A DNA stretch of 64,000 nt from Nocardia flavorosea NBRC 108225 (GCF_001613385.1 NZ_BDCG01000018.1:1-64000); one strand, 5' to 3'. Shown: positions 22,655 to 31,639, numbered from the stretch's first letter. A program made the numbers and translations. The notes: generated by a model not told the origin, from the sequence alone.

Positions 22655-23755
22655 GTGTGGCACGAGTTCGCGGCGCAGACCTTCGATGCGACCGTCTACG
22701 ACCCCCGATACTTCGGCGACGACGGCGACAAACGCTGGGAGTCGGCCGAAGGGGCCGACGCCTGGGCGCGGCAATGCTTGACGCAGGCCTCGGAGTCCGG
22801 CGCGGTGGCGGTGCTCATGCCGGCCGCGGCGGCGTCGAACGGACGGGCGCGCGCCTTGCGCCGGACGTTGCTGCGTTCAGGCGTGCTCCGCGCACTGGTC
22901 ACCGGGCTGGCGGAGGATCGTGACCTCTGGCTTCTGTGTGAGGTGGAAAGTGAACGGTCCCAGCAGGTGCTGTTGATCGACGCGGCGGGAGAACCGGCAC
23001 GGGTCGCCGCCGCATGGCGTGGGTTCCAGGCTGATCCCGCGCACGCTGCCGCCGCCGGGTTTGCCGTGCGGGTCGTCGATCGACTCGACGATCAAGTCGA
23101 TCTGACTCCGGCGCGCCCGGTGACCGTCGAGGTCGGTCGGTTCCCGGTGTTGCGGACTGCCTACCTGGAGCGGCCGGTGGAGGAGCCGCCCTTACTGGAG
23201 CCGGATCCCGCCACACACGGCGTGCTCACCCTGGGCGAGCTCGCCGACGCCGGGGCTGTTGAAATGCACCGGTCACCACCGACGGTCGTCAGCGCCGAGG
23301 GGACCACGCCGATGCTCACAGCAAAGGACATCCGGCTGGGGCGGGCGCCCTCGCGTCTGGGTGACGCGGGTGTCGCCGGTGCCGTGGTGATACGCGCCGG
23401 CGATATCGCGGTGGCGCGGCGGGAAGGGGCAGTACGAGTGTGCGCGGAACCGGGTGCCCTGCTCGGCCCCGGGCTCGACCTGCTGCGGATCGATCCGAAA
23501 ACACTCGACCCGGGCTTCCTCGCCGGAATTCTCCGCGCCGCGGTCGACGATATGCCCGAGGGCGATATCGACCTCCACAAGGTGGAGATTCCACGATTCC
23601 CCCTGGAGGTGCAACGCCGGTACGCGGCCGAGTTCGCGCGGCTCCGTAGGCTCGAAGCGGACTGGCAGTCCCGCCGGACCGAGATCGAACAACTGGTGCG
23701 TCTCGGGCACCGGGGGCTGGCGACCGGACGTCTGCGGCCGGTGGCCGGCGCATAA
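22655..23755 (+). CDS. HsdS-like protein: methyltransferase relative lacking the catalytic core
   Basis: A 366-residue protein (GTG 22655, AGGAAGG upstream). Its N-terminal part (GAVAVLMPAAAASNGRARAL, LRSGVLRALVTGLAEDRDLW) matches the region just after NPPY in the neighbouring methyltransferase (GTAAVLLPPAVAGRPSGRKI, LVRAGVLRAVVGLAPGAAQP). Its C-terminal part has the same recognition-domain layout (LTAKDIRLGRAP, LDPGFLAGILRAAVDD). Motif I and NPPY are absent, so it cannot methylate alone and probably supplies DNA recognition. It appears to derive from a partial duplication of the upstream gene followed by loss or omission of the catalytic half. Confidence 0.75.
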   Translation: MWHEFAAQTFDATVYDPRYFGDDGDKRWESAEGADAWARQCLTQASESGAVAVLMPAAAASNGRARALRRTLLRSGVLRALVTGLAEDRDLWLLCEVESERSQQVLLIDAAGEPARVAAAWRGFQADPAHAAAAGFAVRVVDRLDDQVDLTPARPVTVEVGRFPVLRTAYLERPVEEPPLLEPDPATHGVLTLGELADAGAVEMHRSPPTVVSAEGTTPMLTAKDIRLGRAPSRLGDAGVAGAVVIRAGDIAVARREGAVRVCAEPGALLGPGLDLLRIDPKTLDPGFLAGILRAAVDDMPEGDIDLHKVEIPRFPLEVQRRYAAEFARLRRLEADWQSRRTEIEQLVRLGHRGLATGRLRPVAGA

Positions 23756-23786
23756 TCATCGGATTCGAGGTTTCACGGAGGTGACC

Positions 23787-25202
23787 GTGCAGGTCGTCGG
23801 GGGCCGTTACGAACTCATCCGCCAGGTCGGGGCCGGGGGAATGGGGCAGGTGTACGAGGGATTCGACCGGAACCTCAAACGCCGCATCGCGGTGAAGGTC
23901 ACGCACGCCAACCTCGACACCGACCCGGAATGGACCAAACGCTTCCTGCGCGAAGCCGAAGTGATGGCGACGGTGAGCCACCCGGGGACACCCGCGATCT
24001 ACGACGCCGGGACCACCGAGGAATCGACACCGCGCCCGTTTCTCGTCATGGAGTTCGTCGACGGGGTCACCTTCGACGACCTGCTGGCCCGGCGCGGGCC
24101 GCTACCCGTCGGCGCCGTGGCGGCGCTCGGGGCGCAGGTCGCGGCGGTACTCGCGGCAACACACCGGCACCGCATCTATCACCGTGACCTCAAACCGTCG
24201 AACCTGATGCTCTGCGACAACGGGACCGTGAAAGTCCTCGACTTCGGCCTCGCCGTCGCCCTCGATTCAGGGCTCAGCCGCTACACCACCACCGGGCAGA
24301 CGATCGGCACGCCCGCGTTCATGGCCCCGGAACAGATCGAATCCCGGGACGTGACCCCGCAAACCGACCTGTACGCACTCGGGTTGATCGTCCACGAAAT
24401 GCTCACCGGCGAGCGCGTATTCACGGGCGACAACGCCTACACGGTGTGGTCGCAGCAGGTGTCCGCGGTCGCGCCGGATATCCGGGCCGAGCGGCCCGAA
24501 ACCCCGTCCGATATGGCCGGGTTGATCATGTGCATGCTGGAGAAGAAACCGGAAAGCCGTCCAGCCGGAGCGAAGATCGTGCATTCGGTACTGATTCGCC
24601 ATGCGGCCGGACTCGGCGATCTGGTCGACGATGTGGACAGTCCCGCCCGCATGTACGCCGCCGCGGTGAGCGCCTCCGCTTCCGGGGCGGGCGCCGTGTC
24701 CGCGGGCACGCCCGTCGAAACGGTCCAGGTCGCGTACAGCTCGTCACCGACGCCGGTCCCCACCGATGACCTGAGCCGCGGCGATCTACATCGGGCGGTC
24801 GAACGTGCCCGCCGGCTCGCCGACGAATCCCGCTACCACCCCGCCATCCGGCATCTCAAAACCGTTGTCGACGCAGCGGTTCCGGTTCTGGGGGCACGCG
24901 ATGCCGACGTGGTGGACGCGCGCGTCGCGCTGGCGGGACTGCGCTACGAATCCGACAGCTACGCCGAAGCCGCCGATCTGTATCGCGTCCTCATCGACGA
25001 CCTGACCTCCGAACGCGGCCCCTACGACGACCAGGTCATGTTCTGCCAGCGCCGGTTCGCGGAATGTATTCTGCACCTCGGTAAGAAGGCGGATGCCGTG
25101 GACCGGCTGATTCGGTTACGGGGTCAGATGGAGGCACGGCACGGCGCCTCGGACCGGCGGGTTGTCGAGCTGGCCGAGGTGATAGCCGACATCCAGCGGT
25201 GA
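23787..25202 (+). CDS. Hanks-type Ser/Thr protein kinase with C-terminal TPR-like region
   Basis: A 471-residue protein, GTG 23787 with GGAGGTGA upstream. Kinase motifs are complete: glycine loop GAGGMGQVYEG (residues 15-25), Lys37 in IAVKV, catalytic HRDLKPSNL (Asp134), DFG at Asp152, and APEQ in the activation segment with TTTGQTIGTPAFM. No membrane segment follows; instead an Ala/Ser/Pro linker leads to helical repeats (about residues 335-471: HPAIRHLKTVVDAAVPVL, YESDSYAEAADLYRVLI). Kinases accompany adenine methyltransferases in Pgl (PglW). Here it is the last gene of a methyltransferase/HsdS-like operon, 31 bases after the previous gene. Confidence 0.9.
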   Translation: MQVVGGRYELIRQVGAGGMGQVYEGFDRNLKRRIAVKVTHANLDTDPEWTKRFLREAEVMATVSHPGTPAIYDAGTTEESTPRPFLVMEFVDGVTFDDLLARRGPLPVGAVAALGAQVAAVLAATHRHRIYHRDLKPSNLMLCDNGTVKVLDFGLAVALDSGLSRYTTTGQTIGTPAFMAPEQIESRDVTPQTDLYALGLIVHEMLTGERVFTGDNAYTVWSQQVSAVAPDIRAERPETPSDMAGLIMCMLEKKPESRPAGAKIVHSVLIRHAAGLGDLVDDVDSPARMYAAAVSASASGAGAVSAGTPVETVQVAYSSSPTPVPTDDLSRGDLHRAVERARRLADESRYHPAIRHLKTVVDAAVPVLGARDADVVDARVALAGLRYESDSYAEAADLYRVLIDDLTSERGPYDDQVMFCQRRFAECILHLGKKADAVDRLIRLRGQMEARHGASDRRVVELAEVIADIQR

Positions 25203-25362
25203 CCGATCTGTTCGGGGAGATTACGGCGTGAGCGTCGATCGAGCGCGAAGGGGGCGGGTCGCGCATTCAACGTTCTCGCCTGGATAGGACGCGGTGACTG
25301 CCTCGCCAACTCGCGGCGGCGCGGCACCGCGGTCTCGAGGTTTGGACGCGGGGTGACCCGAG

Positions 25363-25758
25363 GTGACCGGCAGACTGGACGACTACGCTCGGCACGCGAT
25401 AAACCGGGCGACGTCGGTGGTCGTTCCCGCGATAATTGCCGGCGTGGAACAGGTCGAGGTCGTCGCCTCCCATCACGAGCGCGCGACCCTGCGCGTCGGC
25501 GATGTGTTCCTGAAGATCGACGCCGATCAGGCCGCCACCGATACCGAAGTCGAGGCGATGGCCTCGGCACCGATCCCCACTCCGGAGATCCTGTGGCGCA
25601 AGCCGCCCGTGCTCGCACTAGCGGCACTCCCCGGGACGGCACTCGGCCGCCTCGGCGAGCCGTCGACCGCTCCGGCGGCGTGGGCCGCGGCGGGCGCGGC
25701 CATTCGGAGGCTGCACGAGGCGCCACTGCCGCCCAGGCCCGGCCGCAGCGTCGACTGA
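25363..25758 (+). pseudogene. N-terminal fragment of an aminoglycoside phosphotransferase-like protein
   Basis: A 131-residue frame that reads like the N-lobe of APH-fold phosphotransferases: strand pattern VEVVASHHERATLRVGDVFLKIDAD, then TPEILWRKPPVLALAALPGTALG and AAAGAAIRRLHEAPLPP. It stops after GRSVD, before the catalytic H-G-D and metal-binding motifs, at about half the usual length. The remaining sequence is replaced by the convergent lipoprotein gene. It is therefore a truncated remnant and unlikely to be active. Confidence 0.65.
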
Positions 25759-25767
25759 CCGTGCGGA

Positions 25768-26271
25768 TCATGTATCGAACAGTTGCAGGTGTACGAAGCG
25801 GATCGATGGGGCCCGTTCGTCCACGATGATGCTCCGGTTGACCGTCTTGCCCTCGGCGTTCCGGTAGGTATCCGAGGCCTCCAGGACCGCCGGTGAAGTT
25901 TCCAGCGGTGGACCCGCGATCGTGGTCTCGGGGACGCTGTACGCCTTGGTCAGTGGCGTGGAGAAGTGTGACGCGGCCAGCAACTCGTCGAGGCCCTGCG
26001 GATCCGTCGACACCGCCAGCTGGTACAGCGTATCGATCCCGCGCTCGGTCCGGGCGTCCAGCACGGTGACATTCGCCGGAATGACGATCCCGGCGAATGC
26101 CGAAGCTTCCCTGACTACGTCGGTGGTGTTCGCCTGCCGGTGGACTTCGGTCGGGCGGCCACTGTCCTGGCTGTCGCTACCGCATCCGGTCATACCGGCC
26201 AGCACGGTCACCAGGACGGCCAGGGCACCGGCTGTCTTCCTCCGTCGTATTACGCCCATCGCATTCCTCAT
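25768..26271 (-). CDS. Hypothetical lipoprotein
   Basis: A 167-residue protein with a basic N-terminus (MGVIRRRK), a hydrophobic segment and the lipobox LAGMTGCGS, so it is predicted to be lipid-anchored outside the membrane. ATG 26259 is an alternative start. The mature domain (AFAGIVIPANVTVLDARTERG, YQLAVSTDPQGLDELLAAS, IRFVHLQLFD) looks like a compact alpha/beta domain; I recognise no named family. It converges on the phosphotransferase remnant. Confidence 0.7.
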   Translation of the reverse strand: MRNAMGVIRRRKTAGALAVLVTVLAGMTGCGSDSQDSGRPTEVHRQANTTDVVREASAFAGIVIPANVTVLDARTERGIDTLYQLAVSTDPQGLDELLAASHFSTPLTKAYSVPETTIAGPPLETSPAVLEASDTYRNAEGKTVNRSIIVDERAPSIRFVHLQLFDT

Positions 26272-26566
26272 CCCTCACGAATCGTTTGCCGCGCTGGAGG
26301 GCCCGCCGGCGTTGCATGCGGACCGCGACAGCGTCCGCCAGGGCGTTGCCCGTGGCCGAGGGGCCGTCGAGATATGGAAGGAGGTTTGGTTGCGGCACAT
26401 CGAAGAGCCGGGCGGATCGTGGATTGTCGCAACATTTCGCAACATCGTAGCGGCGGCGCAGGTTCTGGCCATAGCGTCGAGTCGGTCACCCGGGCCCATT
26501 TCCGACCACGTCACCGGGTTTGCGGGTGGCCCCAGCAACAGCCCCAGAAACCCGTGAGGTGACCCC
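26272..26566. other. Intergenic region with a short direct repeat
   Basis: No gene is supported. A direct repeat TCGCAACAT occurs at 26427-26435 and 26437-26445 in a locally A+T-richer stretch and may be part of a promoter or operator between the divergent lipoprotein and small-protein genes. Confidence 0.3.
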
Positions 26567-26845
26567 ATGGGCGAGACCCCGCCGCCGCTACCCGCGCGCC
26601 ATCCGAAGTACCGGGCCGCGCCGCTGCGCTACTGGCCTACCGGCCGCCGACACAATCGTGCACTGCTGGAACGGATCACCGAGGGGTTACGGGCGTTACC
26701 GGACGACCATCCGGCGTCACACTGCCGGAGCATGGGCCAGATCCGCGGCTACGCGCACGCGCATCAGGAGATGGCCGTCCACGCCCCTCATGGTTGCGCC
26801 CGGTACCTCGAAGCGGTCCGATACGTGGAGGCGACAAGGCTGTGA
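26567..26845 (+). CDS. Small conserved helical protein (paralogue of 1440-1787)
   Basis: A 92-residue protein with a proline-rich N-terminus (GETPPPLPARHPKYRAAPL) and the helical core LLERITEGLRALP / IRGYAHAHQEMAVH / CARYLEAVRYVEA shared with the protein at 1440-1787. The family is not known to me. It stands alone between divergent and convergent neighbours. Confidence 0.65.
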   Translation: MGETPPPLPARHPKYRAAPLRYWPTGRRHNRALLERITEGLRALPDDHPASHCRSMGQIRGYAHAHQEMAVHAPHGCARYLEAVRYVEATRL

Positions 26846-26908
26846 AGTGGGGTGGTGCCGAGGGCGCCGGTCCGGTTCGAGGCCGCACGACCGGGATACC
26901 GGACGAGC

Positions 26909-28450
26909 TCACCTGGGGTTCGTCAGCGCCTTCCGGATCTCCGGTTTGAGGACCTTGCCGATCTTCGAACGCGGCAGATCCGGCCAGATCTCCAGCTGCT
27001 TGGGCGCTTTCACACTGCCGAGTCGCCTTCTCACGAATTCGGTCAGCTCAGCGCTCGTGACCGCTTGCCCAGTGCGCAGCTGGATCACGGCCGTGACCCG
27101 TTCGCCCCACTTCTCGTCGGGGAGCCCGAGGACCGCGCTGTCCTGGACCGCGGGATGCGCCGTCAACGCTTGTTCGACCTCCGCCGAATACACATTGAAA
27201 CCACCGGTGATGATCATGTCCTTGGCCCGGTCGACGATATAGAGGTAATTGTCCTCGTCCAGGTACCCGATATCGCCGGTGTGGTGCCAGCCGAACCTGC
27301 TCACGGCCGCAGTAGCGTCTGGATCGTTGTGATAGCCGGCCATTACCAGCGGGCCCCGCACCACGACCTCGCCGCGTTCCCCGCGGGCCAGCAGTTCACC
27401 GGCCTCGTTCATCACCGCGACCTGGGTCAGGGGAGTGGGCCGGCCGGCGCTGGTGAGGCGTTCGGTGGCGATCGACCCGTCCGCGCGGAAATGGTCGGCG
27501 GGGGCGAGGGTGGAGATCATATTCGGCGCCTCGGTCTGGCCGAACAGCTGTCCGAGCACCGGGCCGATGCGGTGCAGCGCCTCCTCCAGGCGGGTCGGTG
27601 ACATGGGCGCGGCCCCGTACCAGAGGCAGCGCAGGGACTCCAGGTTCGTCGTATCGAGGGCGGGATGATCGAGCAGGCCGTAGATCACCGTCGGGGGGAG
27701 GAATGCGTGGGTGATGCGGTGGCGCTCGATCAAGCGGAGGAACGCGCCGAGGTCGGGAGCGGGCATGATCACGACCTCCCCGCCGAGCGACAGGATCGGG
27801 AAGGTGAGTACTCCGGCGGAATGGGTGAGCGGGGCGAGCGCCAGGTAGCGGGGGCGGTCGCCGAACGGGTAGCTCATCAGTGCCGAGGCGGTGGAGGTGG
27901 CCATATTGGTGCCGGTGAGCCGGACGCCCTTGGGTTTTCCGGTGGTGCCGCCCGTTCCGGCCAGCATGCACACTTCGTCACCGCCGGGCACGACCTCCTC
28001 CAAGGGGCCCTCGGGAGCGGCCGCGATCCATTCGGCGAAGGTAAGCGCGCCGTCTACCGTGCCGTCGAGGCAGACGAGGGTTGTCAGCTCGGGTAGCGCG
28101 TCGCGGATGGCGGCCACCAGCGGAGCGAACTGTTGCTGGAACAGGAGGCAGCGGCAGCCGAACAGGTCGAGCAGCTGGCGGTTCTCGTCCGCTTCGTTGC
28201 GGGGATTGACCGGGCACCACACGGCGCCGATGCGGGAAATGCCGAAAACGCAGGTCAGTGCCGAGGGGTCGTTACCGGAGAGGACGGCGACCCGGTCGCC
28301 GCGGCCGATACCGGATGCGCGGAGCGCGGCGGCGATCCGCCGGGACGAGTACTGCACCTCGGCGTAGGTGAGGGTCGCACCGTTCATGGTCAAACAGGGC
28401 GCGTCGCCGCCCAGGGAGACGCCCTTGTCCAGATAGTCTGCCAGCCGCAC
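26909..28450 (-). CDS. AMP-forming acyl-CoA synthetase (ANL superfamily)
   Basis: A 513-residue adenylate-forming ligase that activates a carboxylic acid with ATP and joins it to CoA. Motifs in order: phosphate loop GTGGTTGKPKG (about residue 167), adenine motif YGAAP and GQTEAPN, then WHHTGDIGYLDEDNYLYIVD, hinge RAKDMIITGGFNVYSAEVE, and the catalytic lysine in RSKIGKVLK. Length is usual. It is the third gene of a TetR-controlled operon after an SDR and a saccharopine-dehydrogenase-like gene. The substrate is unknown; an alicyclic or fatty acid is plausible. Confidence 0.85.
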   Translation of the reverse strand: MRLADYLDKGVSLGGDAPCLTMNGATLTYAEVQYSSRRIAAALRASGIGRGDRVAVLSGNDPSALTCVFGISRIGAVWCPVNPRNEADENRQLLDLFGCRCLLFQQQFAPLVAAIRDALPELTTLVCLDGTVDGALTFAEWIAAAPEGPLEEVVPGGDEVCMLAGTGGTTGKPKGVRLTGTNMATSTASALMSYPFGDRPRYLALAPLTHSAGVLTFPILSLGGEVVIMPAPDLGAFLRLIERHRITHAFLPPTVIYGLLDHPALDTTNLESLRCLWYGAAPMSPTRLEEALHRIGPVLGQLFGQTEAPNMISTLAPADHFRADGSIATERLTSAGRPTPLTQVAVMNEAGELLARGERGEVVVRGPLVMAGYHNDPDATAAVSRFGWHHTGDIGYLDEDNYLYIVDRAKDMIITGGFNVYSAEVEQALTAHPAVQDSAVLGLPDEKWGERVTAVIQLRTGQAVTSAELTEFVRRRLGSVKAPKQLEIWPDLPRSKIGKVLKPEIRKALTNPR

Positions 28451-28516
28451 GATATCGGTACCTCGCTGTGGGAGTGGGGAAACGGGCCGGCCGCGGGTAG
28501 CGGCCGGCCCGGTGGA

Positions 28517-29644
28517 TCAGTGGTGGACTTCGAGTTTCGGTTCGAGGACGAGACCGAACGCGCGCAGCGTCCCGAGTAGTTCCCGGTGCCCGAATGCCTG
28601 ACAGCTGGAGGCGAATCCGGTCTTGCGGGGGCGGTCCTGCAGCAGATGCGATGCGGCGTGCGCGTTCAGCAGCGCTGTCTGCTTGTAGTTGCAGTTGCCG
28701 TGGATCACGCAGTGCGCGCGGCCCAGTGGGCCGGAGGCGTATACCGAATCCAGTGAGGTGTTGATGCGGGGGTTCTCCCGTGGCGGCATCTCGCTGCGGA
28801 CCAGTGCCGACTGTTCGTCGATGATCCGGTATTTCTCCTCCGTCGTGCACCCCTCCATCTGTGCCAGGGCTCCCGCCACGATCTGCGGTACGGCCTGCAT
28901 CAGGGGACGGTTGAACACCCCGCCGAGTGCCCGTACGTTCGCCACCCGCGGATCGTTGCGGAACCACACCGGATGCGAGGTGCCGCCCCACGGCAGGGCC
29001 AGGCCGAGCTCGTGCTGACCCGGTACGACGAGTTCGTAGAGTCCTCCGTCGGCCGGCCATTCCACGTATTCGTTCTGTTCCAGGTAATACGCCGCGGCGA
29101 AGGCCGCGTTGGTCAGGATCGTATTGGTGGACGCGACCGTCGGGTGCCCCTTCCAGAAGACCTCGATATCGAGGGTGTCCAGTCCCGGTGTCTCCAGGCA
29201 GATATTGGCCGCGATCTCGCCGATGGTGTACATCTGTGCCAGGCCGGGAGTGAGTACGAGGTCCCGGGCGGCGAATTCGGCGCCGTACTGTGCCTGGACG
29301 TCGAGCATCCAGTTCTGTTCGCCGTTGGTATCGGTGTAGTGCGCGCCGATTTCCAGGCAGGCCTGCACGACTTCGTGCCCGTACCGCGCGAAAGGCCCCA
29401 CGGTGTTCAGCACGACCTTCGCGCCGCGGAACGCTTCGGTCAGCGCGGCCGTATCGTGTTCGACCTCGGCCACCTCGTGCTCGACGGTGTCGATTCCGGG
29501 GACCGCGGCGACGGCCTCCTGCACACGGGCGCGGTCGCGACCGGCCGCCAGGAACGGAATGTTGTACTCGCGCAGGTATTCACAGATCAGCCGGCCGGTG
29601 TAGCCGGATGCGCCGTAGACGACCACCTGTTTGTCAGTTGCCAC
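28517..29644 (-). CDS. Saccharopine dehydrogenase-like NAD(P)-binding protein
   Basis: A 375-residue protein with an N-terminal Rossmann fold (VVVYGASGYTGRLICEYL), followed by LNTVGPFARYGHEVVQACLE and YTDTNGEQNWM, as in saccharopine dehydrogenase NADP-binding domain proteins (trans-acting enoyl reductase-like group). The C-terminal half has GHPTVASTNTILTNAAFA and a conserved cysteine-containing HCVIHGNCNYKQTALL. Reaction unknown. It sits between the SDR (30 bases upstream) and acyl-CoA ligase genes in one operon. Confidence 0.75.
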   Translation of the reverse strand: MATDKQVVVYGASGYTGRLICEYLREYNIPFLAAGRDRARVQEAVAAVPGIDTVEHEVAEVEHDTAALTEAFRGAKVVLNTVGPFARYGHEVVQACLEIGAHYTDTNGEQNWMLDVQAQYGAEFAARDLVLTPGLAQMYTIGEIAANICLETPGLDTLDIEVFWKGHPTVASTNTILTNAAFAAAYYLEQNEYVEWPADGGLYELVVPGQHELGLALPWGGTSHPVWFRNDPRVANVRALGGVFNRPLMQAVPQIVAGALAQMEGCTTEEKYRIIDEQSALVRSEMPPRENPRINTSLDSVYASGPLGRAHCVIHGNCNYKQTALLNAHAASHLLQDRPRKTGFASSCQAFGHRELLGTLRAFGLVLEPKLEVHH

Positions 29645-29674
29645 GGGATTTCCTTCCGTCAGAGGGGAGAGTGC

Positions 29675-30478
29675 TCACATGCCCATGCCGCCATCGACCG
29701 GCAGGCCCGCGCCGGTGATGAATTTGGCGGCGTCGGAAGCCAGGAACACCACGGCGTCGGCCATATCGTCGACCTGGCCGAGGCGTCCCTGGGGAGTCAG
29801 TTCGGTGACGGCCTGCACGGCTGCCTCCGGTGAGGGGAACAGGCCGATTTCGGCGCAGTCGACGGCGAGCTGGGTGCCCATCACGGTGGGTGTGAGCCCG
29901 GGATAGACGCAGTTGACGCGGACGCCGTAGCCGAGCTTGCCCGATTCGGCGGCGGCGACGCGGGTGAGCCGGTCGATGGCGGATTTGGTGGCCGAATAGC
30001 CCGCGATACCGGGGAACGCGATGGTCGCGGCGACCGAGGCGATATTGACCACGGCGCCGCCGTTGCCGGCCGGGCCGCCGGGGCGCATGGCCCGGAAGGC
30101 GTGTTTGAGGCCGAGTGCGGTGCCGAGCACGTTCACGTCGAGCATGGTGCGCAGGCCCGCCGGGTCGAGATCGGCGAGCAGGCTGGTGATCTCGACACCG
30201 GCGTTGTTCACCACCAGGTCCAGCCCGCCCAGCGCGTCGACGATCCCCGGAACGGCCGCGGTCCAGCTCGCGTCGTCGGTGACATCCAATTCGACGAACT
30301 CGGCGGTGGCGCCCGAGCTCCGCAGGGACTCCACGGTCTCCTTGCCGGCATCGGTGAGTACATCGCCGATCGCTACTGCCGCGCCCGCGGCCGCCAAGGC
30401 CTCGGCCATACCGGCGCCCAGCCCACGCGCACCCCCTGTGACCAGTGCTTTTCGGCCCGTCAAGTCATAACTCGTCAT
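29675..30478 (-). CDS. Short-chain dehydrogenase/reductase
   Basis: A 267-residue classical SDR: cofactor loop TGGARGLGAGMAEALA at residues 15-30, NNAGV at about 91, and catalytic Tyr-x3-Lys in GYSATKSAIDR (about residue 161). The C-terminal VVFLASDAAKFITGAGLPVDG is typical. Acidic residue use after the second strand (IGDV) suggests NAD preference. It is the first gene of the three-gene operon repressed, by inference, by the divergent TetR protein. Confidence 0.9.
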   Translation of the reverse strand: MTSYDLTGRKALVTGGARGLGAGMAEALAAAGAAVAIGDVLTDAGKETVESLRSSGATAEFVELDVTDDASWTAAVPGIVDALGGLDLVVNNAGVEITSLLADLDPAGLRTMLDVNVLGTALGLKHAFRAMRPGGPAGNGGAVVNIASVAATIAFPGIAGYSATKSAIDRLTRVAAAESGKLGYGVRVNCVYPGLTPTVMGTQLAVDCAEIGLFPSPEAAVQAVTELTPQGRLGQVDDMADAVVFLASDAAKFITGAGLPVDGGMGM

Positions 30479-30545
30479 TCGGAATCTCCTCTTCGAGAGC
30501 GCTGAATCGCCGGACTCGCAAGGCCGAGTGTGCGGCGTGGGTCAC

Positions 30546-30595
30546 ACACTAACAGCGTTTGGACAGTCGTCAAGATTTTCTTTGACAGTTGTCAA
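30546..30595 (-). promoter_or_regulatory. Promoter of the SDR operon with two TetR-type operator boxes
   Basis: On the minus strand TTGACG (30573-30568) and TAGTGT (30551-30546) are spaced 16 bases apart, a good -35/-10 pair. Two similar palindromes overlap or abut it: TTGGACAGTCGTCAA (30559-30573) and TTGACAGTTGTCAA (30582-30595). They lie between the SDR operon and the divergent TetR gene and are probably its binding sites. Confidence 0.55.
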
Positions 30596-30675
30596 GATCG
30601 CTCGAAATGGTGCACGATAGACTGCTGCCGGAATACCGCAGCCGCGGACTGCACCGAGCCGACGGGACGAACAGG

Positions 30676-31311
30676 GTGACCGAAGTCGTCGAGAAGAAAC
30701 GCGAGCGAATAGCGCGCCGCCAGGTCGACAAGTTCGACGCGCGGCGAACCGAGCTCGCCATCGCGACGCTGCACACCCTCGCCGATCTGGGCTACGCCCG
30801 CACGAGTTTGCGGGAGATCGCCCAGAATTCGGAATTCTCGCACGGCGTTCTGCACTACTACTTCGCGGACAAACGCGACCTCGTCACCGAAGCGGTGCGT
30901 CAGTACGAAGCCGTCTGCGTCACCCGCTACGACGAGGTCGTCGCCCGCGCGGAAACGCCCGCTCAGCTACGCGACGAATTCACCACGATGTTCTTCGCCA
31001 CGCTCGACGCGGACGCGCCGCTGCACCGGCTCTGGTACGACCTGCGCAACCAGAGCCTGTTCGACGAGACCTTCCGCAGCGATGTCCTCGAGATCGACGA
31101 ACGCCGCGAAGCCATGATCTGGCGGGTGGTGAGCCGATACGCCGAACTCGCCGACACGGCGCCGTCGCTATCCTCGGCAGCGGCATATGTCCTGATGGAC
31201 GGCATTTTCCAACGTGCCCTGCTGTACACCCTGTCCGGGATGCCGGACGCGGTCGCGCAGCTCGCCGAGGAACTGCCCGGGCTGTTCGACCGGATCGTGG
31301 CCCAGCGCTGA
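30676..31311 (+). CDS. TetR-family transcriptional regulator
   Basis: A 211-residue regulator. I use GTG 30676 (VTEVVEKKRERIARR), although the frame stays open to the operator region (ATG 30607 is the alternative). The helix-turn-helix is at about residues 28-60: IATLHTLADLGYARTSLREI, then SHGVLHYYFADKRDLV, the TetR signature. The C-terminal ligand domain includes DAPLHRLWYDLRNQSLFDE. It is divergent from the SDR/ligase operon and probably represses both at the palindromes around 30559-30595. Confidence 0.85.
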   Translation: MTEVVEKKRERIARRQVDKFDARRTELAIATLHTLADLGYARTSLREIAQNSEFSHGVLHYYFADKRDLVTEAVRQYEAVCVTRYDEVVARAETPAQLRDEFTTMFFATLDADAPLHRLWYDLRNQSLFDETFRSDVLEIDERREAMIWRVVSRYAELADTAPSLSSAAAYVLMDGIFQRALLYTLSGMPDAVAQLAEELPGLFDRIVAQR

Positions 31312-31639
31312 CACCCGCGCGGACCCACTTCGGTCCGATACGGCCGGTTTCGGCCAGGCGCTCGCGAGTACGATCGCCGGCGGGCTCGATAGCGATCAGC
31401 CGATCACGCGGCGCGCCGGGCGACTTGTCCGGGATCGATTCCGTCGCAGTACCGGGGAACCCGTCGCCCGCTCCAGCGTGCCGCGCCGTGCCGGCGTACC
31501 GGACAGAAGTCATCGGTGCCCCGCCTGGGTGCCGGGCCCGACCGGACTGCGGTCGGGCCGGTCGGCGCACCGGGCGACAGCGCCGATGGAGCCGGCCGGG
31601 ACGAGTGCGAATCCAGCGCCGAATCCGGACAGGATCCTC
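31312..31639. other. Non-coding or decayed stretch between TetR gene and esterase remnant
   Basis: About 330 bases with no supportable gene. An open frame on the minus strand is only read-through of the broken esterase and has no recognisable domain. Confidence 0.4.

Noticed and set aside
11863..25202. A complete DISARM or BREX/Pgl system
   Set aside because: No DrmA, DrmB, DrmC, PglZ, PglY or BrxC-like protein is encoded in the window. Only helicase, methyltransferase, NERD and kinase parts are present, so neither name is justified for the whole.
25363..25758. Functional aminoglycoside resistance phosphotransferase
   Set aside because: The frame ends before the catalytic and metal-binding motifs and is about half of normal length.
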